DNA of 61,911 bases from Microthrixaceae bacterium (GTDB lineage: Bacteria > Actinomycetota > Acidimicrobiia > Acidimicrobiales > Microtrichaceae): NCBI GenBank assembly GCA_020027475.1, contig JAHRAZ010000126.1, positions 1-61,911 of the forward strand. The letters run 5' to 3'. The number at the start of each line of letters is the position of its first letter. Positions within the stretch are counted from its first letter, which is position 1. A program made the position numbers and the translations under genes. Shown one piece after another: positions 1 to 9,053 of this stretch. The notes below the pieces were generated by a model. The model was not told the origin of the DNA. It did no database searches and saw nothing but the letters and a program-made list of their open reading frames with translations.

Positions 1-127
1 GAAGTCGCTGGCGGACGGTGGGAACATGAAGAAGGTTGAGCGTGCAGTGCGACGCGCCGCCGGTGGTTTTGTGTCCGAAAAGACACGCCGTCGCCCGATG
101 ATCGTTCCGGTGGTCATGGAACCCTGA
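1..127 (+). CDS. rnj: Ribonuclease J, C-terminal end (partial)
   Basis: Only the last 41 codons are present; the gene enters from the left edge in the frame starting at base 2. The visible tail ends in TRRRPMIVPVVMEP, which resembles the arginine-rich, hydrophobic end typical of actinobacterial RNase J, a metallo-beta-lactamase-fold endo/5'-exoribonuclease for mRNA decay and rRNA maturation. The catalytic domain lies outside the window. Its stop codon overlaps the start of the next gene (TGATG), so the two are probably translationally coupled. In many actinobacteria rnj lies near ftsK, as here. The identification rests on a short tail, so it is moderately sure. Confidence 0.7.
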   Translation, partial: KSLADGGNMKKVERAVRRAAGGFVSEKTRRRPMIVPVVMEP

Positions 128-1242
128 TGAGGTTCTTCGAGGACTCCGGCATGGACTTCGGCCTCCGATGCCTGCTCTCAGGCGTACGGGATGGCACTGC
201 GGAGGTCGGGGAGGTTCTGGTCACGGCGGACTTGATCCACGACGGCGACGCCGAATCGTGGCTCTCGGAATTCTGTGCACTTGGAAAACGACTCGCGGGT
301 GCGGCTGCCGAGGCCGAAGCAGACGGCCGAAACCGCACTGCTTGGGGCCTGTCGCTGCGCTCAGCCAACTATCTGTTCGGTGGGGCCTGGTGGGCACCTG
401 CCACCGACCGACGCGACGATGTGGTCCGACTCTGGAAGGATCACCGCGAATCGTGGAACCGAGCAGTGGCACTCTGGCCGTCACCGGCTCACAAGTTTGC
501 CCTGAACAGCCCGGTTGGCAGCCTGCCGGCCTACTGGTTCAATCCAGCGTCGGCAGCATCGGTGGGCGCGGTCGTGATGATCCAGGGCCTCGACACGCCC
601 CTGTCGGATGCACCCATGACGGGACTCTCGGAAGCCCTGCGTCGGGGATATTCGGTGTTGCTGCTCGAAGGGCCGGGGCAGGGTGAGGCCCTCCTGATCG
701 ATGGCCTTGGACTCGATCAACCCTGGACCGGGATCGTGGAGTCCGCCGTTGACTGGGTAAGGGAGAATTCGAGTGGCCCGGTTGTTGTGATGGGAATCAA
801 TCACGGTTCGTACTTCGTGCTCCACTCCGTTGCATCAGGGCTGGAAGTTGATGCAATCGTGGTTGATCCTGCCGTGTTCGATCTGGGCGGGGATCTTGCG
901 GCGGGAGCTGACGACCCGATCATGGGCGCCAAGCTGGCGATGGCCTACGGAGCACTCTCGGGAACCCAGATCTCAGCTGCACAAGCTGCCGACAAAGCCG
1001 CGGATCTGCAGTTCCCGGTTTCCTCGTTGGCGGATGTGAGTGCTCCGATGCTGGTTCTGGCGGCGGAGGATGCCGAGTCATTCACTTCCCAGAGTGCGGC
1101 CGTTGCCGAGGTCGCCGGGGATAACGTGACACTTCACGAGTTCGAGTCGAATCGGGGAGCCGGTCTTGATTGTGAGATCGCCGCTCCCCAGATCCGCAAC
1201 GCAGTCGTGTATGACTGGAGCGAGCAAGTCGTTTCCCGGTAA
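127..1242 (+). CDS. Alpha/beta-hydrolase-fold protein lacking the catalytic Ser and His (probable pseudoenzyme)
   Basis: A 371-residue protein resembling the FrsA / 2,6-dihydropseudooxynicotine-hydrolase group of alpha/beta hydrolases. There is a helical N-terminal cap of about 130 residues, then a core with an oxyanion-type strand (MIQGLDTP, about 151-158) and the EGPGQG turn (about 181-186). The nucleophile elbow, normally G-x-S-x-G, reads G-I-N-H-G at 223-227, so Ser is replaced by Asn225. The C-terminal catalytic His, expected in a GAEEHCQ-like stretch, falls on GAGLDCE, so it appears to be Asp348. The acid loop (LVLAAEDAE) is kept. It probably binds a ligand without hydrolysing it, or uses other chemistry. 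It is coupled to the upstream RNase J gene by a one-base overlap. Confidence 0.7.
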   Translation: MRFFEDSGMDFGLRCLLSGVRDGTAEVGEVLVTADLIHDGDAESWLSEFCALGKRLAGAAAEAEADGRNRTAWGLSLRSANYLFGGAWWAPATDRRDDVVRLWKDHRESWNRAVALWPSPAHKFALNSPVGSLPAYWFNPASAASVGAVVMIQGLDTPLSDAPMTGLSEALRRGYSVLLLEGPGQGEALLIDGLGLDQPWTGIVESAVDWVRENSSGPVVVMGINHGSYFVLHSVASGLEVDAIVVDPAVFDLGGDLAAGADDPIMGAKLAMAYGALSGTQISAAQAADKAADLQFPVSSLADVSAPMLVLAAEDAESFTSQSAAVAEVAGDNVTLHEFESNRGAGLDCEIAAPQIRNAVVYDWSEQVVSR

Positions 1243-1265
1243 CGCTTTGGATGTCGGCGGCCGGC

Positions 1266-1305
1266 GAACAGACATGCAGCAACAAGAACAGACGTACAGC
1301 AACAA
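1266..1305 (+). repeat. 20-bp near-perfect tandem duplication
   Basis: Two adjacent 20-base units, GAACAGACATGCAGCAACAA and a copy with two substitutions, fill most of the gap between the hydrolase-like gene and the VOC gene. They lie just upstream of the strong ribosome binding site AGGAGG at about 1325. No inverted symmetry suggests an operator. Confidence 0.75.
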
Positions 1306-1335
1306 CAGGCACGAACAAACACACAGGAGGAACCC

Positions 1336-1752
1336 ATGACTGGTCTTGGATGGTTCAGAGCGCTGGTGATCGATTGTGATGATCCCGATCGCCTTGCGGA
1401 GTTCTGGGCCGAGGTTCTCGGCGTGGAGCTGGCCGAGCGAGTACAGGACTGGGTCCAACTCAAGCCCGACCCGGGTGGTGTGTACCTCGCATTCCAGCCG
1501 TGGAGTGCGAGTCAGGCCTCCGGGGTCCCGGGAACGGATCGGCTCCCCTGGGTCCGACCCGACATCGAGGTGGCCGACATCGATGCCGCTGCCGCGCGAA
1601 TCGTTGCCCTTGGTGGGCAGAAACGCCGGGTCGTGCTGGAACCCAATGGTGACACTCACATCGTGATGGCCGATCCTGAAGGCAACGAGTTCGCCATCTT
1701 GCCCCCGCTGCCCCCGGAACTGGCCCGTCCCGGAACACCTTCGGCCCAGTAG
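1336..1752 (+). CDS. VOC (glyoxalase/bleomycin-resistance fold) family protein
   Basis: A 138-residue single-domain protein of the vicinal oxygen chelate superfamily, Glyoxalase_6 type. The start shows the usual beta-strand followed by DCDDPDRLAEFWAEVLGVE, and the second beta-alpha-beta-beta unit includes PWVRPDIEVADIDAA and ends with the common MADPEGNEFAILPP motif. Such proteins bind a metal or a small hydrophobic ligand; the substrate cannot be read from sequence. The ATG has a very good AGGAGG Shine-Dalgarno site seven bases upstream. The next gene starts 7 bases after the stop, so they form an operon. Confidence 0.85.
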   Translation: MTGLGWFRALVIDCDDPDRLAEFWAEVLGVELAERVQDWVQLKPDPGGVYLAFQPWSASQASGVPGTDRLPWVRPDIEVADIDAAAARIVALGGQKRRVVLEPNGDTHIVMADPEGNEFAILPPLPPELARPGTPSAQ

Positions 1753-1759
1753 GTTCGAG

Positions 1760-2782
1760 ATGACGGACTTGCGGATCCCGGCTGGCCGGCGGGCCAGACC
1801 GTTTCTACGTGCGCTGGCCGGCGTTCTCACCGTTGGGGATCACCGGCCCACGGCGGTGCAGGTCCGGGTTGCCGACGCTCTGGTTGCCCGCTTCGCCGGG
1901 GAACCCCTGCCGTCGTTGGCCGAGCTGGAGCCCGCGGAGCCGTCAGAAATCGCCGAGTTCATGGACAGCGCGGATCTCCGCTCCAATCTCGCTGACGTGG
2001 CGGTCCTCATGGAGCTCACCGAACACCCGGCATCCGCGGAGTGTGAGCGTCACCTGGAGAGGTATCTCGGCGAACTCGGCATCGACGTGCCCGATGTGGA
2101 AATCGCACGCGATACCGCCAGGGATCACCTGGTGCGCTTGCACGCGGACTTGCTCCGGAACTCCTGGTACACCGAACAAACCGTCGATTCGGTGGGGAGT
2201 GGCAAATTGTGGGAATACGCGCGATCCAAACTTGCGTACTACGGGGTGGCAGGAGACAAACGGATCTCGGACCGTTGGCTGGCTCTGGGGGACTGTGGCG
2301 AAGGAACGTGGGGTCGCGGCGTGTTCGATTTCTACCGAGTCCACAACTTCCCCTTTCCCGGGGAACCACACGGGATATACGAGATCGGCGCACTCCACGA
2401 CTGGGTGCACGTGCTGACCGACTACGGCACGGATCCCGAGGGCGAAATCGACGTGTTCGCCTTCATTGCCCAGACGATGGATGACGACCGTGGCTTCGTG
2501 CAGTTCATCTTCACCTTGGCCCTCTTTCAGAACGCGTCGGTGAAAACCGTGGGCGGATTGAAGGTGGCGATCGCCACCTCGGACACGCTGGATCAAGAGG
2601 GTGTCCCGGAACGGTTGGCCGATTCCCTCTCGCGGGGTTCGGTGTGCACCGCTGACGTGATGGGTGGAGTCGATCATTTCGCCCTTGCCGAGGTACCGCT
2701 CGAGGAACTGCGTCGGCGCTGGAGGATCCCCGAAAAGAGAAGGTCTTCGCTGGGAGCCTTCGATGTTCCGGATAGCCCGTAG
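1760..2782 (+). CDS. Coq4-like helical protein with HDxxH-x11-E motif
   Basis: A 340-residue, mostly helical soluble protein. The C-terminal half contains GIYEIGALHDWVHVLTDYGT followed by a Glu: His213, Asp214, His217 and Glu229 fit the HDxxH-x11-E metal-site signature of the COQ4 family, and the residues around it (VLT.YGTD..GE..VFAF.AQT) look like bacterial Coq4 homologues. Eukaryotic COQ4 scaffolds the ubiquinone complex and oxidatively decarboxylates the ring. The N-terminal ~110 residues form a separate helical region faintly resembling TerB-type bundles. An actinobacterium normally uses menaquinone, so a role in ubiquinone synthesis should not be assumed. It follows the VOC gene by 7 bases and ends 8 bases before the stop of the convergent MFS gene. 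Confidence 0.65.
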   Translation: MTDLRIPAGRRARPFLRALAGVLTVGDHRPTAVQVRVADALVARFAGEPLPSLAELEPAEPSEIAEFMDSADLRSNLADVAVLMELTEHPASAECERHLERYLGELGIDVPDVEIARDTARDHLVRLHADLLRNSWYTEQTVDSVGSGKLWEYARSKLAYYGVAGDKRISDRWLALGDCGEGTWGRGVFDFYRVHNFPFPGEPHGIYEIGALHDWVHVLTDYGTDPEGEIDVFAFIAQTMDDDRGFVQFIFTLALFQNASVKTVGGLKVAIATSDTLDQEGVPERLADSLSRGSVCTADVMGGVDHFALAEVPLEELRRRWRIPEKRRSSLGAFDVPDSP

Positions 2783-2790
2783 GCATCAGG

Positions 2791-4176
2791 TCAGGACACT
2801 GACGCCTTGGCGGTCCAGCGCTTCGACCGCCAGGCGACTGCCGCGCTGAGCAGGGAAACCGCGGCGATGATCACCGCTGCCCAGGCAATGGCGGTTCCCA
2901 GGTCGGATTCAGAGACTCCGGTGGCGGTCATGGCCACAGCGACCCCAGCGGCCACCCCGATGTTTCTCATCGTGGTGAGAACGCCCGACGCGGTCCCGGC
3001 GTGCTGTCGGGAAACTGATTCCACGGCGGCGGTTGTCGACACGTTGTAGGCCAATCCCTGTCCGACACCCGACAGAAGCAGGGCAGAGATCACAGGCCAC
3101 CGCGCCTCACCGTGGCCGAGGAACACCAGCACTGCGAATGACGCGGCGATCAGGAGACTGCCGACGGTCATTGGGGCGGCGGTTCCGAACTTCGCCACGA
3201 CTCGGCCGTTCGTGGCACCGAGAACCGCAAACGGCACGGAGTAGAGGAGGAAGACCGCTCCGGTGGCAATGGCACTCAACCCGACTTCGTCCTGGAGCCA
3301 GAAGGTCAGAAGAAAGGTGAGGGCTCCGAACCCCCAGTTGGTGAGACTCGCGACAGTTGCGGAAGATCGCAGGCCGCGGCTCAATCGGACGGCGCGCTCG
3401 ATCAGGGGACTACCGGACCTGCGTTCCTCCATTGCAAAGCCGACTGTGGTCACCACCGAAGCGGCAAGTGCGGCGAAGGTTCCCGGCTCCATCCAGCCTC
3501 TCGTGGCACCCAGCTGCAATCCCAGGACCACCAGGGCAGGGGAGGCGACGCCGAGGATAGCGGATCTTCGCGCAACCGGGGCGGGATCGCCGGTACTTTC
3601 AGTGATGACGGTTTGCGCCAGGAGGATTGCACCGGCCAGCAGCACAACGTTGATTCCGAAGAACCATCGCCATGAGGCCGCGGTGAGAATCAGGCCTGCC
3701 ACGATCGGTGCCGCGGCACCGGAAACCCCGGCAACGGCACCCCAGACTCCAACGGCCCGATCTCGTGCGGATCCGGCGAATGCAGCAGAGAGGACCGCGA
3801 GTGATGCGGGCATGAACAGGGCGGTCCCGCCACCCTGGAGGAGTCGGCCCGTTATGAGCCACCACATGTTCACCGAGGTGGCGCAGACAAGTGATGCCAC
3901 CATGAACAACAACAGTCCGGCAACAAGGACTTTGCGGCGACCCAGGCGGTCGACGGTTCGCCCGACGAGAAGAACAGGTGCCGCCGAGCCGAGTGCGAAG
4001 GCACCGATCACCAGACCCAGCTGTTGTTGGGTTGCGTCGAGGTCTTCGCCGATTGACGGCAGAGCCACCGATACACCCGCGAAATCGATGCTCAGCACCG
4101 CCAGCGGCACCGATACGGCCGCCAGAATTGACCACCGCGAATCCTTTTCAGACGTTTCGGGAAGGGCCGCGGACAC
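2791..4176 (-). CDS. MFS transporter, DHA2-type drug exporter
   Basis: A 461-residue major facilitator protein of the proton-antiport drug exporter group. After a 15-residue cytoplasmic start, hydrophobic helices run throughout. Motif A is visible as GRTVDRLGRRKV between helices 2 and 3, and a GG-rich helix 5 motif (AGVSGAAAPIVAGL) matches the antiporter motif C region. The length fits about 12-14 helices. It is transcribed towards the Coq4-like gene and divergently from ftsK, with 54 bases between the start codons, so the two promoters must be packed closely. The substrate is unknown; nothing adjacent looks like a dedicated regulator. Confidence 0.85.
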   Translation of the reverse strand: MSAALPETSEKDSRWSILAAVSVPLAVLSIDFAGVSVALPSIGEDLDATQQQLGLVIGAFALGSAAPVLLVGRTVDRLGRRKVLVAGLLLFMVASLVCATSVNMWWLITGRLLQGGGTALFMPASLAVLSAAFAGSARDRAVGVWGAVAGVSGAAAPIVAGLILTAASWRWFFGINVVLLAGAILLAQTVITESTGDPAPVARRSAILGVASPALVVLGLQLGATRGWMEPGTFAALAASVVTTVGFAMEERRSGSPLIERAVRLSRGLRSSATVASLTNWGFGALTFLLTFWLQDEVGLSAIATGAVFLLYSVPFAVLGATNGRVVAKFGTAAPMTVGSLLIAASFAVLVFLGHGEARWPVISALLLSGVGQGLAYNVSTTAAVESVSRQHAGTASGVLTTMRNIGVAAGVAVAMTATGVSESDLGTAIAWAAVIIAAVSLLSAAVAWRSKRWTAKASVS

Positions 4177-4230
4177 CGAATCACCTTAGGGTGACCCCAA
4201 TTGTCCCTCCGGCTTAGTAACTTTTGGGGA

Positions 4231-6801
4231 GTGACAGCATCTCAGCGCCAACGCAAGGGCGGCAGCTCCAAGCGGAGTAGCGCGTCCAAGGGCAGTGGTT
4301 CCAAGCGGAACGGGGGTTCGCGCGCCCGGAGTTCCTCCGGATCACGGGGCGCTGCCTCGAAATCCCGCTCCACGGGCAGTTCAGCTTCGAAGTCCTCGAA
4401 TCCACTTCGGTATCTGTTCGACGGACACGGCCACGACATCTGGGGACTGATCCTCATCGTGTTGGGTGTTGTGGCTGCACTGGGGATCTGGTTCGGTCTC
4501 GGCGCCGTCGTCGGCAGGGGGATCGCCAACGGAACCGGGATCGCTCTCGGCGTCCTGAGACTGCTCGTACCGCTGGCGCTCCTGGGTGCAGGGATAGCGC
4601 TCATCCGGGGACCTCGAACCACTGCGGAGCAATCAGACGCTCCCAAGCCAAACCCGGAGGGCCATACGTCGGTTATGGATGTGTCCGAGATCGCTGCGTC
4701 AGAACCGCCGGCACCTCATCACAGCCCTCGGCGAACTCTGTCCGGCCTGATCCTTTCCGCGCTGGTCGTGGTTGGTCTTGCCCACTTGATGCTTGCGGGC
4801 GAGGCCAGCGTTGACACCGACGGCATCGATGCATTCAGCTCCGCCGGTGGCCTGGCGGGAGCCTCCACAGCTGGCGCCCTGGCGAGCGCGATCGGGACCA
4901 TCGGGGCCATCGTCCTGCTCGTACTCCTGGGTGTGTTGGCCATCAGCCTTCTCAGTGGCCGTTCGTTGAAACAGATGGCTCAGTGGATCTCCCGAGCGAC
5001 TAACCCTGCGCTGGCCAAAGGGGGCGGGTGGCTGAGCGGTCTGTTCCGAATCGGCGCCGACGATTCTGCGGAGCCGGCGGATGACTCCTCGCTCGAAGCG
5101 CCATCGGTCGACCTCTATGATCAGGACGACGGCGACGAAAGCGGCCTTGGGGTGCCGTCCAAGCCGGCAAGTAAAACGAGGAAGACCAAGCCCAAGGTGA
5201 GTGTCGGACAGGAAGAACCGGATATGGATCCGACCCAGCTCGATCTGGATCTGGGTCCGCTGGCCAAAGCGTCACCCTGGAAGCTCCCCGCCCGCAAACT
5301 GCTGTCGGTTTCGAACAAGAGAAGTGTCGACACCAAGATTGTGGAGGAGCGAGGCCGGGTGCTGGAGTCGGCGTTGGCTGATCACGGAGTCCAGACGCGT
5401 CTGGTCGGGATGGTTGTCGGGCCCACCGTCACGCGATACGAACTCGAGCTCGGAACGGGTGTGAAGGTTTCCAAGGTGACTTCACTAAACCGCGACATCG
5501 CCTATGCAATGGCGTCAGCAGACGTTCGCATCCTCGCTCCCATACCGGGCCGACAGGCCATCGGAGTTGAGGTCCCCAACAGTGATCGACAAGTGGTGGC
5601 TCTTGGCGACATTCTCACTTCCGAGGAGGCCCAGCGGGCCACGCATCCGCTGGAGGTCGGGGTGGGTCGCGACATAAACGGACGTGCGGTGTTGATGAAC
5701 CTGGCCACGATGCCCCACCTGCTGATCGCAGGTCAGACCGGCTCTGGCAAGTCGAGTTGCATCAACTCGATCATCACGTCGGTGATGATGCGTTCCACCC
5801 CCGAAGAGGTCAAATTGATTCTCATCGACCCGAAGCGGGTCGAGCTCACTCAGTACGACCGTATTCCTCATCTCCTCACCCAGGTCGTTACCAACCCGAA
5901 GAAGGCCGCCAACGCACTCAACTGGGCTGTGAAGGAGATGGAACGTCGATACGACATCCTCTCGGAGGTCGGTGTTCGCGACATCACCGGCTACAACGCA
6001 GCGTTCGACCGCGGAGACTTCACTCCGAAGTCTGATCCAGACGGCGAAGCCGCAACGGACTCCGAGGTCCGCCCATCGGACGCAGATTCGGGCAGGGAAC
6101 ATTCACGCCTGCCGTTCATCCTTGTGGTTGTCGATGAGTTGAGTGACCTCATGATGGTGGCCGCCCGTGACGTCGAAGATTCGATCTGTCGCATCGCCCA
6201 GATGGCGCGTGCGGTGGGAATCCATCTGGTGATCGCAACCCAGAGACCGTCAGTGAATGTGATCACCGGTGTCATCAAGGCGAACATCCCGGCGAGGTTG
6301 GCCTTCGCTGTCTCATCCGCCACGGACTCCAAGGTGATCCTTGATCAAGGTGGTGCCGAACGACTCATCGGTCAGGGCGACATGTTGTTGCTTGGCCCCG
6401 CCTCCTCAGCTCCGCAGCGAATCCAGGGTGCATGGGTCGAGGAAAGTGAGGTCCGATCCATCTCTTCCTTCTGGAAGAAGCAGGCTCCGAATGTCGAGCA
6501 GTTCTACGAAGACGATGTGGAAGGTTCCGAATCCGGTGATTCAGGCGTCGGGGGAACTGCTGGAAGGGGTAGTGACGATGATGAGCTGTACGCGCAGGCG
6601 TTGGAGCTCGTGGTCCGCTCCGGACTCGGTTCCACCTCGATGCTCCAGCGGAAGCTCAAGGTGGGTTTCGCCCGGGCCGGCCGACTGATGGATCTGCTCG
6701 AGCAGCGCGGGCTTGTCGGTCCGTCCGAAGGCTCGAAGGCCCGGGAAGTCCTCCTGACGGAAGAGGATTTCCAGAACATGTCCGAATCCGGGCAACTCTG
6801 A
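4231..6801 (+). CDS. ftsK: DNA translocase FtsK
   Basis: The septal DNA pump that clears chromosome ends during division. A Ser/Lys/Arg-rich cytoplasmic start is followed by four membrane helices, an acidic linker, the alpha/beta motor with Walker A GQTGSGKSS at about residue 501 and Walker B region LPFILVVVDELSDLMM, and a C-terminal winged-helix gamma domain (DDELYAQALELVV...MDLLEQRGLVGPSEGSKAR) that reads KOPS-like sequences. I chose GTG at 4231; a TTG at 4201 is in frame but has no ribosome site. A TANNNT element (TAACTT, 4218-4223) lies eight bases upstream of the GTG, so the mRNA may be leaderless. Length is about 856 residues, normal for actinobacteria. Confidence 0.95.
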   Translation: MTASQRQRKGGSSKRSSASKGSGSKRNGGSRARSSSGSRGAASKSRSTGSSASKSSNPLRYLFDGHGHDIWGLILIVLGVVAALGIWFGLGAVVGRGIANGTGIALGVLRLLVPLALLGAGIALIRGPRTTAEQSDAPKPNPEGHTSVMDVSEIAASEPPAPHHSPRRTLSGLILSALVVVGLAHLMLAGEASVDTDGIDAFSSAGGLAGASTAGALASAIGTIGAIVLLVLLGVLAISLLSGRSLKQMAQWISRATNPALAKGGGWLSGLFRIGADDSAEPADDSSLEAPSVDLYDQDDGDESGLGVPSKPASKTRKTKPKVSVGQEEPDMDPTQLDLDLGPLAKASPWKLPARKLLSVSNKRSVDTKIVEERGRVLESALADHGVQTRLVGMVVGPTVTRYELELGTGVKVSKVTSLNRDIAYAMASADVRILAPIPGRQAIGVEVPNSDRQVVALGDILTSEEAQRATHPLEVGVGRDINGRAVLMNLATMPHLLIAGQTGSGKSSCINSIITSVMMRSTPEEVKLILIDPKRVELTQYDRIPHLLTQVVTNPKKAANALNWAVKEMERRYDILSEVGVRDITGYNAAFDRGDFTPKSDPDGEAATDSEVRPSDADSGREHSRLPFILVVVDELSDLMMVAARDVEDSICRIAQMARAVGIHLVIATQRPSVNVITGVIKANIPARLAFAVSSATDSKVILDQGGAERLIGQGDMLLLGPASSAPQRIQGAWVEESEVRSISSFWKKQAPNVEQFYEDDVEGSESGDSGVGGTAGRGSDDDELYAQALELVVRSGLGSTSMLQRKLKVGFARAGRLMDLLEQRGLVGPSEGSKAREVLLTEEDFQNMSESGQL

Positions 6802-6856
6802 GTCCTTCGGCACCGTCGCCGTCCGCAGCACAACGACCCCGCCTGGAGGCGATCAG

Positions 6857-7771
6857 ATGGAGTTCACCGAAGTCGCGAACGGTCTCCGGTTCCCCGAAGG
6901 ACCGATAGCGATGCCAGACGGGTCAGTGCTCCTTGTTGAAACTGCCCGGGGCACCCTGAGTCGAGTTCAACCCGACGGAGATATCGCAGTGGTTGCCGAG
7001 TGTGGGGGAGGACCCAACGGCGCTGCGCTGGGACCTGATGGCGACGTGTGGATCGCCAACAATGGTGGCAACTTCGAGTTCCTCGACCTCGACGGCATGA
7101 CAATCCCGCTGGACTCATCCGACAACTACGACTTCGGGCGCATCGAGCGTGCCGACCCAGCGACAGGCAGCGTCGAGATCCTGTACTCCGAATGTGATGG
7201 CAGGCCTCTGCGAGCTCCGAATGATCTGGTCATGGATGCGCACGGCGGATTGTGGTTCACCGACCATGGACGCCGCTCCGAGCGTAATGCTGATCGAGGT
7301 GGAGTCTTCTACGCCCGTTGCGACGGTTCGGAGATACGCGAGGTGCTTCAGCCGCTTGACTTCCCGAACGGCATCGGACTCAGCGCCGATGGCTCCCGGC
7401 TGTATGTGGCCGAAACCCACACGGGCCGCCTCTGGAGTTGGGATGTCCCGGAGCCCGGAGTTGCTGTGGGAGCCGGCTTGATCCCCCCAAACGGCGATCT
7501 GGTGACCGGGCTGGCGGGTTTTCAGTTGTTCGACTCGCTCGCGGTTGACGGTGCGGGAAACGTATGTGTTGCCACTCTGGTCAATGGTGGGATCACCGTG
7601 GTGTCGCCGGATGGCGAGTCGGTGGAGCACATCGCGGTCGATGACACGATCACCACCAACATCTGTTTCGGTGGCGAGGAACTCCGGACCGCCTTCATCA
7701 CAGCTTCCAGCACGGGCAGGTTGCTCAAGGCACAATGGCCGACCCCCGGATTGGCACTCGAGTGGTCGTGA
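6857..7771 (+). CDS. SMP-30/gluconolactonase/LRE family protein
   Basis: A 304-residue six-bladed beta-propeller of the SMP-30 family, Ca-dependent lactonases that hydrolyse sugar lactones such as gluconolactone. Visible signatures are the N-terminal LRFPEGP strand with the metal-ligand Glu, NGAALGPDGDVWIANNGG, RAPNDLVMDAHGGLWFTDHG (metal Asn and the propeller WFTD motif) and LDFPNGIGLSADGSRLYVAET. The ATG has a GGAGG site ten bases upstream. It lies 55 bases after ftsK and 13 bases before rimO, so it may be co-transcribed with both, although no functional link is evident. No signal peptide is seen. Confidence 0.85.
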   Translation: MEFTEVANGLRFPEGPIAMPDGSVLLVETARGTLSRVQPDGDIAVVAECGGGPNGAALGPDGDVWIANNGGNFEFLDLDGMTIPLDSSDNYDFGRIERADPATGSVEILYSECDGRPLRAPNDLVMDAHGGLWFTDHGRRSERNADRGGVFYARCDGSEIREVLQPLDFPNGIGLSADGSRLYVAETHTGRLWSWDVPEPGVAVGAGLIPPNGDLVTGLAGFQLFDSLAVDGAGNVCVATLVNGGITVVSPDGESVEHIAVDDTITTNICFGGEELRTAFITASSTGRLLKAQWPTPGLALEWS

Positions 7772-7784
7772 GTAATCTGGAAAG

Positions 7785-9053
7785 GTGAGCCGCTCCTTCT
7801 GGGTCGAGACCCTCGGCTGTCCAAAGAATCAGGTGGATTCCGAAAAGCTCACCGCAGGCATGCTTGCGGACGGGCTGGTTGTTGCGCGGTCCGCGGAATC
7901 TGCTGATCTGGTCGTCGTGAACACCTGCGCCTTCATCGAAGAGGCACGGGAGGAGTCGATTGCGACCATCCTCGACCTTGCGGAGTCCCGTTCCGGCAAC
8001 GCCGAACTGGTCGTCACCGGTTGCATGGCCGAGCGTTACGGCTCCGAGCTGACTGAAGCGCTTCCGGAGGTCGACCAGGTCGCAGGGTTCGGGGTGCCGG
8101 TCACCCTGACCACCAAATCTTCCGACAAGGAGACAGGTTCTGCGCCGCCTCCCCTGATGGATCTGCTGAACATGCCCCGGCCACCTGCGGCGGCGCCCTG
8201 GGCTTATGTGAAGGTGGCCGAGGGCTGCGACAAGAAGTGTGGCTTCTGTGCCATTCCCAGTTTTCGTGGCACCCAGGTGAGTCGAAACATTGACTCGATC
8301 CTCGATGAGGTCGATCAACTGGGCGTCCGTGAAGTTGTGCTGGTAGCGCAGGATCTCGGTGCGTTTGGTCGAGACGGTGCCCGGGGCGAACGCCGCATCG
8401 TGGAGTTGGTTCGCAGGGTCTCCGAGGTGACCGACTGGGTCCGGCTGCTGTATCTGTTTCCCTCAGAGTTGTCCGAGGAGTTGATCGAGACGATCGCGGC
8501 GTCACCCGTACCGTATTTCGATTTGTCGCTCCAGCATGTGTCGGAGCCGCTGGTGCGCAGAATGCGCCGGCCGGGGTCAGCCGAGTCCTATCTTGAGCGC
8601 ATCCAGCGGATACGCGAACTCAACGCCGACTCGGTGTTCCGCTCCAATTTCATAGTTGGCTATCCCGGAGAGACCGAAGCAGATCAGGATGCACTTCTGG
8701 AATTCGTGAGCGAGGCACAACTCGACTGGTGCGGCTTCTTCCGGTACTCCGAGGAAGAAGGAACGTACGCCGCGGGCCTCGACGGGGGGATTGCGGATGA
8801 ATTGGTGGCAGACCGACTGGCTGAGCTCCGCGAAATTCAGGATGACATGAGCGCGTCGCGCCGGGACGCACTGATCGGGACCACCACCACGGTGCTGGTT
8901 GACGAGATCGGACTGGGCCGCTCACACCGCGAGGCGCCGGAGATCGACGGCATGATCTGGGTTCCCTCCTCACTGGAGGTCGGACAGTTTCACGACGTGT
9001 CGATTGTGGCTGCAGAAGGCCCTGATCTCTTCGCGGAGTTGATCGAACCATGA
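7785..9053 (+). CDS. rimO: Ribosomal protein uS12 methylthiotransferase RimO
   Basis: A radical SAM enzyme that adds a methylthio group to an Asp of ribosomal protein S12. The N-terminal MTTase domain has the three cluster cysteines Cys12, Cys48 and Cys80 (GCPKNQVDSEK is the RimO hallmark, unlike GCQMNEHDS in MiaB), followed by the SAM-cluster motif CDKKCGFC (Cys148, 152, 155) and a C-terminal TRAM domain. Start is GTG. It overlaps pgsA by four bases (ATGA). Two methylthiotransferases, rimO and miaB, are only about 3 kb apart here. Confidence 0.95.
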   Translation: MSRSFWVETLGCPKNQVDSEKLTAGMLADGLVVARSAESADLVVVNTCAFIEEAREESIATILDLAESRSGNAELVVTGCMAERYGSELTEALPEVDQVAGFGVPVTLTTKSSDKETGSAPPPLMDLLNMPRPPAAAPWAYVKVAEGCDKKCGFCAIPSFRGTQVSRNIDSILDEVDQLGVREVVLVAQDLGAFGRDGARGERRIVELVRRVSEVTDWVRLLYLFPSELSEELIETIAASPVPYFDLSLQHVSEPLVRRMRRPGSAESYLERIQRIRELNADSVFRSNFIVGYPGETEADQDALLEFVSEAQLDWCGFFRYSEEEGTYAAGLDGGIADELVADRLAELREIQDDMSASRRDALIGTTTTVLVDEIGLGRSHREAPEIDGMIWVPSSLEVGQFHDVSIVAAEGPDLFAELIEP

